Origin: a virus
Direction: 5' to 3' (one strand)
DNA length: 23,062 nt
Virus record (IMG/VR): IMGVR_UViG_3300031669_000248
Location: 1 to 23,062 of that record
This document shows positions 9,444-15,025 of the stretch, piece by piece (the first letter of the stretch is position 1; the number at the start of each line of letters is the position of its first letter). A model generated the notes under the pieces. That model searched no databases and was not told the DNA's origin. It saw nothing but the letters and a program-made list of their open reading frames with translations. The translations under genes and the position numbers were made by a program.

Positions 9444-10214
9444 AAAAAAGTTATCCACCAAGTCTATATCAATTTCTTCTTCTTGTGAACACTCTGGACA
9501 ATATGTTTTCATTTTAAGTTCAATACCATATTTTCCAAACTCTTCTAAATAGTGTTTATGTATTTCTCTTTTATCTTTTGCAGGAAGAGTTAGATAAGCA
9601 TCAATTATGTCAACTCGATCATTATAAATTTTAGATTCTGCTTTAGCTTCTACATCTTCTTCAAATTTATCTATAATTAATGTTTCTATAATTATATCAA
9701 TTGAACTTCCAGGTCTTGATGATAATTCTCTTATAGCGGTCATTTCGTCATGTAGAGATGGTTGTTTTATAAAAGCTGAAACTCCTGTACTAACTGGTAA
9801 TTCAACTTTTTTCTTTTTGGTTAATATGTTATCTAATGGGTATGGAGTAAAATTAAATGTACTTGATGCTTTAACAGTCACCGGATATTTTTTTCCACAT
9901 ATTCCGCATTTAATTTCATAATTTCTTATTTCTTCGTAAGTAATATGGTAAAGTCCATATAGAAGTGCATCACGATCTTTTAATGTAACTACTTTTAAAA
10001 ATGTATTATAATCAGGAATGCTTTCTGGTTTAACTACAATAGAATCATAAATACATTTATTTAAATGTTCTGTGACCTTTGTTGGAGTCATCAGACTTCC
10101 TTTTAATCTTTCTTCTTCTTGTACATTCAATGATCTAACATTGAATGATAATTTTGTTTGAGGTGTGATTACCTCGTATTCTGGATATTTTACATTAAAT
10201 CCTGTAAATGGCAT
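9423..10214 (-). CDS. gp26-like baseplate hub / tail assembly protein
   Basis: A 263-aa protein with two CxxC pairs, C103/C106 (KCGICGKKYPV) and C239/C242 (YCPECSQEEEI), which together could bind one zinc. The layout (N-terminal segment, zinc knuckle, helical middle, second CxxC followed by an acidic beta segment and a FF end) resembles the T4 gp26/gp51 type of baseplate hub and assembly proteins, as I recall that family. ATG with AAGGAGATC 7 nt upstream. The position between the tail-tube region and gp25 also suits a tail assembly chaperone. The last codons (AAC TTT TTT CGA) form a plausible slip site, so some ribosomes probably make a longer form. Confidence is moderate for the family and high that the gene is real. 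Confidence 0.6.
   Translation of the reverse strand: MPFTGFNVKYPEYEVITPQTKLSFNVRSLNVQEEERLKGSLMTPTKVTEHLNKCIYDSIVVKPESIPDYNTFLKVVTLKDRDALLYGLYHITYEEIRNYEIKCGICGKKYPVTVKASSTFNFTPYPLDNILTKKKKVELPVSTGVSAFIKQPSLHDEMTAIRELSSRPGSSIDIIIETLIIDKFEEDVEAKAESKIYNDRVDIIDAYLTLPAKDKREIHKHYLEEFGKYGIELKMKTYCPECSQEEEIDIDLVDNFFRAVYSA
9441..9449 (-). promoter_or_regulatory. candidate programmed frameshift site (+1 or -2)
   Basis: On the minus strand the zero frame reads AAC TTT TTT CGA. A Phe-tRNA on the second UUU can move forward one base to UUC, which it reads better, and the following CGA is likely a rare codon in an AGA-dominated genome. Reading then continues GAG CAG TGT into the 67-codon extension. A two-base backward slip on the U6 run reaches the same frame. 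This is an inference from sequence; no product has been observed. Confidence 0.6.
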
Positions 10215-10264
10215 TAGTTTGATCTCCTTTCAAATTTGTTTTCTATCTACTTTTTACAAAAATT

Positions 10265-10789
10265 TTATTCTTCCGCTCCACGAGATTTAAATGAAGCTAT
10301 TGATTTTTGAAGAGCAGCATTAGCTTTCATAAGGTTTGTTTTAGCCTTTTGAGTTTCTTTATCATTTTTTGCTTTTTTAGCAGCAACAAGTTGAGCTTTA
10401 TGTTTTTCAACTTTACATTTAAGCATACAATGTTGTCGTCTTGAAGTATTAACTTCAAATTTGCCGCATCGTTTGGTACACACATCGTATATAGATCTTA
10501 TTTTTCTATATAGAGACCACATAACTGGAAATCCTACACCTGTTAAACTTGAATATGATTTCCTCAATTTAGCAACTCTACCTCCAGCTTCCATAACTTT
10601 GAATCTTGCTTCTATTATTTGCTCACTTATCTCGTCAGTTTTTATAATTTGGTCATCTAAAATAAAAGTCATTAATTGATGTTCTGAGGCTTCCATTACA
10701 AAATTTAGTAATTGTAATTTTGATAATTTTGATTTATCTGACTCACTAACTATATACATTGATAATAGTTGTAACTCTTTTCTATCCAT
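10265..10789 (-). CDS. small tail-operon protein, paralogue of the 79/104 two-frame gene
   Basis: A 174-aa protein of unknown function. Residues 20-65 match the 79-aa protein upstream: KLQLLNF occupies residues 24-30 in both, followed by an EHQL motif, a hydrophobic FxLD segment and an (I)I-x-x-RF segment. The C-terminal part is basic and Cys-containing (VCTKRCG, then HCMLKCK near residues 123-126), followed by a Lys/Ala-rich helix. The middle segment (LTGVGFPVMWSLYRK) resembles the start of the 104-codon frame (QPTWAAWRGLKG). The start is ATG with GGAG 8 nt upstream. This gene is therefore an in-frame version of what its neighbour encodes in two frames. Its location between tail tube and hub-like genes suggests a tail assembly factor, unproven. 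Confidence 0.6.
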   Translation of the reverse strand: MDRKELQLLSMYIVSESDKSKLSKLQLLNFVMEASEHQLMTFILDDQIIKTDEISEQIIEARFKVMEAGGRVAKLRKSYSSLTGVGFPVMWSLYRKIRSIYDVCTKRCGKFEVNTSRRQHCMLKCKVEKHKAQLVAAKKAKNDKETQKAKTNLMKANAALQKSIASFKSRGAEE

Positions 10790-10802
10790 TGTAATAATCT
10801 CC

Positions 10803-11147
10803 TTAATATCTATACAATCCCTTTAATCGTCTTTGTTTTGATCTGTTTAATAATCTTACTAATTTTTGTTGTACATTATTAATTGCGTTTTGTCCTTTCT
10901 TTTTACAAAGATCTTCATTTTTATTTTGAGGACAATCTTGAGAAATAACTCGTTTTATAATTTCTAATTCTTTATGATAAAGTTCAGTATTAGCAGAATC
11001 TAAACATAAACGTTTTTTCTTTGAGTTTGTAATGGATTTACATTGTATAGTTTTTTTATTATGCAAACCTTTTAACCCTCTCCAAGCTGCCCAGGTTGGC
11101 TGAGCAAATACAGACATTCCTGAAATAATGCCTACTGGGCTTTCGCT
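10803..11147 (-). CDS. C-terminal half of a two-frame gene (-1 frame)
   Basis: This open stretch runs in the -1 frame relative to the 79-codon gene and overlaps its end. Read from the slip site it gives SESPVGIISG, then MSVFAQPTWAAWRG and a basic, Cys-containing tail (TIQCK, RLCLD, DCPQN, DLCKK) ending in Arg/Lys-rich helices. An ATG at 11117 would give a 104-aa product, but the only SD-like bases (AGGA) touch the ATG, so independent initiation looks poor. As an extension it adds 114 residues to residues 1-75 of the 79-codon frame, giving a 189-aa protein that matches the 174-aa paralogue in order of parts. The alternatives are a separate gene with a weak start, or a genuine frameshift mutation. 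Confidence 0.65.
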   Translation of the reverse strand, partial: SESPVGIISGMSVFAQPTWAAWRGLKGLHNKKTIQCKSITNSKKKRLCLDSANTELYHKELEIIKRVISQDCPQNKNEDLCKKKGQNAINNVQQKLVRLLNRSKQRRLKGLYRY

Positions 11148-11153
11148 AAAAAA
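11089..11153 (-). promoter_or_regulatory. candidate -1 programmed ribosomal frameshift signal
   Basis: The minus strand carries T TTT TTA at 11153-11147, in the correct phase of the 79-codon frame (TAT TTT TTA). This is the same heptamer type as in HIV-1 gag-pol. After a 6-nt spacer (GCGAAA) comes GCCCAG (11140-11135), complementary to CTGGGC at 11094-11089, a 6-bp GC-rich potential stem with a 40-nt loop. The -1 frame is open only from 11174, so the shift window is about 40 nt and contains this heptamer. Confidence 0.65.
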
Positions 11154-11371
11154 TAAGAATGAAACTTTGATTGTTCAAATCGTTGATCAATGATTTCTTT
11201 TGCTTCGTCATCTGATTTTGTTATAATTTCACCATCAAGTAAAAATACTTTTAGTTGGTGTTCATCAGCCTCTACTTGTACAAAATTTAAAAGTTGCAGT
11301 TTAGATTCTTTCGTCAACTTTGCGTTAACAATGATCTCGCCACAAGTTATTTTTAAGTTATTGATGTTCAT
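11132..11371 (-). CDS. N-terminal half of a two-frame gene (zero frame, 79 aa)
   Basis: A 79-aa product starting at ATG with AAGGAGA about 9 nt upstream, next after the tail tube gene. It contains the paralogous core shared with the 174-aa protein: KLQLLNF at residues 24-30, DEHQL at 36-40, VFLLDGEII at 42-50 and a terminal RF segment. The protein ends shortly after codons TAT TTT TTA GCG (Tyr73-Phe74-Leu75-Ala76), which contain a canonical slippery heptamer. The short form probably exists as the majority product, with the fusion as the minority form, by analogy with other tail-gene frameshifts. Function unknown. The position right after the tail tube is where tail assembly chaperones sit in many phages. 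Confidence 0.65.
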   Translation of the reverse strand: MNINNLKITCGEIIVNAKLTKESKLQLLNFVQVEADEHQLKVFLLDGEIITKSDDEAKEIIDQRFEQSKFHSYFLAKAQ

Positions 11372-11428
11372 TGGTATATGTCTCCTTTTTTAAATTAACA
11401 AGGTAGTGGAAAGTTATATGTTAACCAC

Positions 11429-12142
11429 TTACTTTGTACCATAGGCTTTAATTATATCTTTTGCTGAATAAAATGTTTCTGCGAATGTTTGACACTTTGT
11501 TCTTACCCATGGTTCATGCCAAGCATAGTCAATATTAAATTCAATTTCAACGTCCAGTCTTCCGACTGTTTCTACATCACTTGAATATAAGTCCTGTGGG
11601 TCTTTTGCTGGGAACATTCCATCATAACATGCATAATATTCTATTGTTTTTGCATCTGGTGCTGTTGTCCAGTAATACATTAAACCAGCATATGTGGCTT
11701 TTGTATAACCGCTACCATCATCATTATCTACCAAGTCAGTAACACCAGTTCTATAATCTCTAATCATTTTAACCCAACTATGCATAATATCTAGAATAGG
11801 TGTCTTGTTGAACTCTAGAAATTTAATAGAAACAGTATTTCCATAATCCACATTAGATGGCACTGCCCATTTTACACCACCAAGTCCTGTAAACTCTGTT
11901 TTATTTAAAGTTCCACCGGGAGGTGTAACAGATAAACAGGAAGCGGCTAAAATATTTTGAATTTCAGAAGTTTGTGAAATTCCACTAATTCCGAGTTTAG
12001 TGTATTCAACTATTCCTACTGGAATTCTTTCAAACCATATAAAATGATAACCAGTAGTATAAGGGTCGGCAACTCCTACAGTAGTTCCGCCGAATTTACG
12101 AGTAAGGATGTTTTGGCCTAACTCTGAGAATGAATATTTCAT
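11429..12142 (-). CDS. tail tube protein (gp19-like)
   Basis: A 237-aa protein with the features of T4 gp19-type tail tubes: a hydrophobic N-terminal beta region, a central MIRDYRTGVTDL segment (about residues 127-138), YAGLMYYWTT, then YYACYDGMFPAKDPQDLYSS and a terminal DVEIEFN strand followed by a helix. These proteins polymerise into the inner tube that the sheath drives into the host. ATG with GGAGG about 11 nt upstream, within the end of the HAD gene. Downstream of the stop are 57 bp before the next gene, with an imperfect stem (AGTGG/CCACT) overlapping the stop codon but no U-tract. The sheath gene is also on the minus strand, far upstream in this window. Confidence 0.85.
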   Translation of the reverse strand: MKYSFSELGQNILTRKFGGTTVGVADPYTTGYHFIWFERIPVGIVEYTKLGISGISQTSEIQNILAASCLSVTPPGGTLNKTEFTGLGGVKWAVPSNVDYGNTVSIKFLEFNKTPILDIMHSWVKMIRDYRTGVTDLVDNDDGSGYTKATYAGLMYYWTTAPDAKTIEYYACYDGMFPAKDPQDLYSSDVETVGRLDVEIEFNIDYAWHEPWVRTKCQTFAETFYSAKDIIKAYGTK

Positions 12143-12148
12143 TTTAAA

Positions 12149-12658
12149 TTAATCCTCCATATTTACGTTCTTGTTGATATCCTTTACTTGTTTCATTGTG
12201 GTTTTCCAATCAGAAAACCTGATACCTTTATCGTCAATATAAAATGTAGCTCCTAGTTTTTCAGCTGTAATTCTATCGTAATATATATTGTGTTTCTTTA
12301 ACCAAACTTTTAGAGCACCAATTTGTTCTTCAGCAGTTGGTTTAACCATATGAACTTTAGATGCTCTAGTAGTAAAGATTACTATTTCGTAACCCATTTC
12401 TCTTAGTTCGACTATTGATTCTTTTGCTCCTATCATGAGGTCGTCTGATAATACTCCATTATTCCAACCGTTCAAATACTGACTTATAACTCCATCAAAA
12501 TCAATCATAGCTCTTTTTCTAATTGGTATATTTGGATTTACTTGTTCTGGATACATAGTTCTAATTATATTATTTTTCTTTTTTTCATCTTTATAAGAAT
12601 CCATCGGAAACAATGATTCATCTTTTTGAATTTTGTTTAGATATTTATTTATGTCCAT
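12149..12658 (-). CDS. HAD-superfamily phosphatase
   Basis: A 169-aa protein with HAD motifs in order. Motif I is MIDFDGVIS with nucleophile and acid/base pair D53 and D55. Motif II is IVIFTTRAS (T96/T97). A Lys in TAEKLGA (about 134) could serve as motif III, and the acidic motif IV is YIDDKG (D142/D143). The expected reaction is phosphate-ester hydrolysis; small phage HAD proteins of this size are often nucleotide or 3'-phosphate phosphatases, but the substrate is not readable here. The first 45 residues are a charged, poorly structured lead-in. It is the first gene of the minus-strand tail operon, 6 bp before the tail tube gene, with only a weak SD. Confidence 0.75.
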   Translation of the reverse strand: MDINKYLNKIQKDESLFPMDSYKDEKKKNNIIRTMYPEQVNPNIPIRKRAMIDFDGVISQYLNGWNNGVLSDDLMIGAKESIVELREMGYEIVIFTTRASKVHMVKPTAEEQIGALKVWLKKHNIYYDRITAEKLGATFYIDDKGIRFSDWKTTMKQVKDINKNVNMED

Positions 12659-12796
12659 TTTAACTCTTTTTTACTAAAACTACTATTTTATAATTTGTTC
12701 TGATTTTCGAAGTAGTTCGTTTATTTTTGTAACTGTTTTCTATATATATTAATAACAAATGAATAGAGTTTGTTTTATTTTTTAAGGAGAAAATTA
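12659..12796. promoter_or_regulatory. divergent intergenic region with probable promoters
   Basis: This 138-bp gap separates the minus-strand tail operon from the plus-strand nucleic-acid operon, so promoters in both directions are expected. On the minus strand, TATAAAATA lies at 12692-12684, 26-34 bp before the HAD ATG; it fits a sigma70 -10 or a T4-late-like TATAAATA box. On the plus strand, the run TATATATATTAATA at 12741-12754 with TTGTAA at 12727-12732 is a weaker candidate. The whole region is very AT-rich, so the box assignments are tentative. Confidence 0.4.
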
Positions 12797-13102
12797 ATGT
12801 GGTTAGATTCCAGAGAAATATCAGGATGGTCATATAATTATTGTTATTATGTTGAAGATGATCTAAACATTAGAAGTCTTATAACAGATTCTCAATGGGC
12901 ATATTATTATTGCAAAAATGTCAAAGATATACCAGAAGTTAGAAAATATATAACAGTTTCTATGTGGGCATATTATTATTGTAAAGTTGTTAAAGACATA
13001 CCAGAAGTTAGAAAATATATAACAGAGTCTAAATGGGCATATCGTTATTGTAAAGAAATAAAAGATGAGTCAGAAGTTAGAAAATATATAAAGGAGAATT
13101 AA
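12797..13102 (+). CDS. WAYYYCK tandem-repeat protein
   Basis: A 101-aa protein. I chose the ATG at 12797 because AAGGAGA lies 6-7 nt upstream; earlier in-frame starts lack a site. Almost the whole protein consists of four 23-residue units. The last three are close copies built on WAYYYCK-x-VKD-x-PEVRKYI and the first is diverged (WSYNYCYYVEDD). At DNA level the period is 69 bp (TGGGC at 12896, 12965 and 13034). The units look helical and would stack as a small solenoid. Similar Trp-Ala-Tyr repeat proteins occur in other phage genomes as I recall them, with no assigned function. It is the first gene of the plus-strand operon, 1 bp before the CCA-adding enzyme gene. Confidence 0.75.
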   Translation: MWLDSREISGWSYNYCYYVEDDLNIRSLITDSQWAYYYCKNVKDIPEVRKYITVSMWAYYYCKVVKDIPEVRKYITESKWAYRYCKEIKDESEVRKYIKEN

Positions 13103-13103
13103 A

Positions 13104-14444
13104 ATGGAAGCAACACCAAAATACATAGTTGATAGGCTTTGCCAAAATGGGTTTGAAACCTATGTAGTTGGTGGAGCTGTTAGGGATTTTTTGAGAGGTG
13201 TAGAAGCAAAGGATATAGATATTGCTACATCTGCAACTTCAGATGAAATTGAAGAACTATTCAAAGAACAAAAAATTAAAACGGTAGGTAAATCATTTAA
13301 AGTTGTTTTTGTGGATGGTGTAGAAGTAGCAACTTTTAGAACTGATAAATATTTTGGATTGAGTGATAAGAATGTTGAAATTTCAGTTGCTAAAACAATA
13401 GGTGAAGATTTATCTCGTCGTGATCTTACAATAAATGCTATGGCAAGATGTCAATATACTGGAGAAATAATTGACAGATTTGGAGGGAAAGAAGATTTAA
13501 GAAATAAGGTAATCAGGTTTGTAGGTAATCCTGAAAAACGCATTTATGAAGATCCAAATAGAATTATAAGAGCCTGTAGATTTTTAGCTCTTATAGAAGG
13601 TAAGTTTGATGAAGGTACTAAAGAAGCTTTAAAGAAATATTCTTACTTTGTTGAAAAGTATATTGATGTGGAGAGAATTCAAATTGAAATTTTAAAAAGT
13701 ATGAATTATAGAAAACCATCTATATTCTTTTTAGCTCTTCATGAGATCGATGTTTTAAAGTATATTTTTCCAACTTTGGACAGGTGTTTTGATCATGATC
13801 ATGGACCATATCATAATGAAGATATATTTACACACAGTATGATGTGCGGAGATAATATATCAAAAAAATATCCATTGTTACGACTTGGTGGATACCTTCA
13901 TGACATTGGTAAAGTAATAACAGCGTGTCAAGATATAGAAACAAGAGAGTTTCATTTTGCTGGTCATGAAAAAGCTGGAGCTGTTGTAGTTAGAAAGGAA
14001 TTAGAACATCTTAGATTTTCTAACGACGATACTAATTATGTATCATTTATAAACGAGTTACATATGAGAGATTTTAGATCACCAAAATCAATTAGAAGAA
14101 CTCTTAAAGCATTAGCTGATCATGGAATTAATTATAAGGATATTGTGCGATTGAAATTTTCTGATAGAAAGTCAAATTTGTTTCGTGGAAATTATGAGTT
14201 GTCAAAAGCAAGAGAACTTATTTCTGATATTAGAACTGAATTAACGAGGGAACCACCAAATAATTTTAAACATTTGAAATTAAATGGTAATGATATTATG
14301 AAAATAACTGGTATCCCTCAAGGAAAACTCATCGGAGATATTTTAAAATTCTTGCTTCAAAATGTTGTTGATGTTCCTGAACTAAATAATATATATAACC
14401 TTAAACAATTAGTTTTTAAGTATTTGAAATTGGAGATTCTATGA
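13104..14444 (+). CDS. CCA-adding-type tRNA nucleotidyltransferase with HD domain
   Basis: A 446-aa class II nucleotidyltransferase of the tRNA CCA-adding / poly(A) polymerase family. The head domain shows VVGGAVRDFLRG with the metal-binding pair in KDIDIATSA (DxD, about residues 37-39), then RRDLTINAMA and EDPNRIIRACRF, the family signatures for catalysis and nucleotide or RNA binding. An HD-domain region follows (HNEDIFTHSM near 235-245, GGYLHDIGK near 260-268, then GHEKAGA), as in bacterial CCA enzymes with a metal-dependent phosphohydrolase domain. The expected role is to build or repair tRNA 3' CCA ends; CCA versus A addition cannot be decided by eye. ATG with AAGGAGA upstream. It is encoded in one operon with an RlaP-like protein and a DNA ligase. 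Confidence 0.85.
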   Translation: MEATPKYIVDRLCQNGFETYVVGGAVRDFLRGVEAKDIDIATSATSDEIEELFKEQKIKTVGKSFKVVFVDGVEVATFRTDKYFGLSDKNVEISVAKTIGEDLSRRDLTINAMARCQYTGEIIDRFGGKEDLRNKVIRFVGNPEKRIYEDPNRIIRACRFLALIEGKFDEGTKEALKKYSYFVEKYIDVERIQIEILKSMNYRKPSIFFLALHEIDVLKYIFPTLDRCFDHDHGPYHNEDIFTHSMMCGDNISKKYPLLRLGGYLHDIGKVITACQDIETREFHFAGHEKAGAVVVRKELEHLRFSNDDTNYVSFINELHMRDFRSPKSIRRTLKALADHGINYKDIVRLKFSDRKSNLFRGNYELSKARELISDIRTELTREPPNNFKHLKLNGNDIMKITGIPQGKLIGDILKFLLQNVVDVPELNNIYNLKQLVFKYLKLEIL

Positions 14445-14449
14445 AAAGT

Positions 14450-14573
14450 TTACGATGATTCAAATATATAAAAGTCAGAGAATCACTGACGTCAATGATG
14501 GTTTTTTATATGAGGGTACTGTATTGATTCTACAGGAGGAATGTACCCGCCTAGAGGTGCATCGTCATCGTAA
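14450..14573 (+). ncRNA. candidate structured RNA or leader between CCA enzyme and next gene
   Basis: The 167-bp gap contains nested inverted repeats that could fold as a three-way junction. The outer stem is TTACGATGA (14450-14458) with TCATCGTAA (14565-14573), 9 perfect bp. The first inner hairpin is GTCAG/CTGAC (14474-14490) with a 7-nt loop. The second is GGGTA/TACCC (14514-14518, 14544-14548) stacked on CTGTA/TACAG around a 7-nt loop, leaving an AGGAGG-containing bulge at 14534-14539. No ORF of convincing quality covers it. It could be a cis-acting leader of the 137-aa gene or a small phage RNA. It is not a recognisable tRNA. Confidence 0.4.
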
Positions 14574-14611
14574 TTTGTTTTTAAAAATTTTAGTTAAAGA
14601 GAGGTTTTAAA

Positions 14612-15025
14612 ATGAAAATGAAAGGAAAAAGATCAGAAGGTGCTATTGATAAGGATTTACAGAGGTTGATTGCTGATTTAACATTAAGCAAAAAAGATGA
14701 TCATCCTCAATATGGTTACAAGATAGATTTCTATGTAAATGATGTATCTAGTAAAGTTATTCTAGATTTTATTAAAGTACTATTTTGCAGGATACAACCA
14801 TCTGATAAACCAGAGACATTACTCCGATTTATTGACGAACTTACAGTAGGTGATATGGAAGAAATGAGAAAAGTTTTTGGAGTAGATGGTCCTTTGTGTG
14901 ATTGGCAATTTTGGAAAGACATGTATTCGAAAACGGGAAGAAAACAGAATGGTGATTTACATTCATCAGTAGATTTAACATCTGAGAAAGAAAAAGAGAA
15001 GGTTAATGTTAAATCTACCGAATAA
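14612..15025 (+). CDS. hypothetical protein
   Basis: A 137-aa protein that I do not recognise. ATG with GAGG 7 nt upstream. Residues 1-100 look folded and mixed alpha/beta (YGYKIDFYVNDVSSKVILDF, then LLRFIDELTVGDMEEMRKVF), and the tail from about 112 on is hydrophilic and Ser/Lys/Glu-rich, probably disordered. It overlaps the start of the RlaP-like gene by 20 bp, so the two are likely co-translated, and it follows the possible structured RNA. This close pairing hints at a partner or accessory role for the nucleotidyltransferase, inferred from position only. Confidence 0.55.
   Translation: MKMKGKRSEGAIDKDLQRLIADLTLSKKDDHPQYGYKIDFYVNDVSSKVILDFIKVLFCRIQPSDKPETLLRFIDELTVGDMEEMRKVFGVDGPLCDWQFWKDMYSKTGRKQNGDLHSSVDLTSEKEKEKVNVKSTE

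Noticed and set aside
9352-9552. Plus-strand 66-codon frame across the end of the 263-aa gene
   Set aside because: It is antisense to the better-supported frameshift extension, lacks an SD, and has an unconvincing Cys/Ser/Tyr-rich composition.
9441-11153. Sequencing errors in T-runs as the sole cause of both frame breaks
   Set aside because: Not excluded, but the two breaks would need opposite errors. Each lies at a good slip site, and both windows are about 40 nt long, so programmed recoding is the better reading.
11400-11435. Terminator after the tail tube gene
   Set aside because: Only an imperfect 5-bp stem with mismatches overlapping the stop codon, and no U-tract.
14450-14573. Possible tRNA gene
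   Set aside because: There are 5-bp/7-nt hairpins that loosely resemble anticodon and T arms, but no D arm, no correct T-loop sequence, no U33 and the wrong overall length.
14541-14573. Ten-codon ORF MYPPRGASSS after AGGAGG
   Set aside because: The SD is only 1 nt from the ATG and the stretch is part of the inverted repeats; probably chance.
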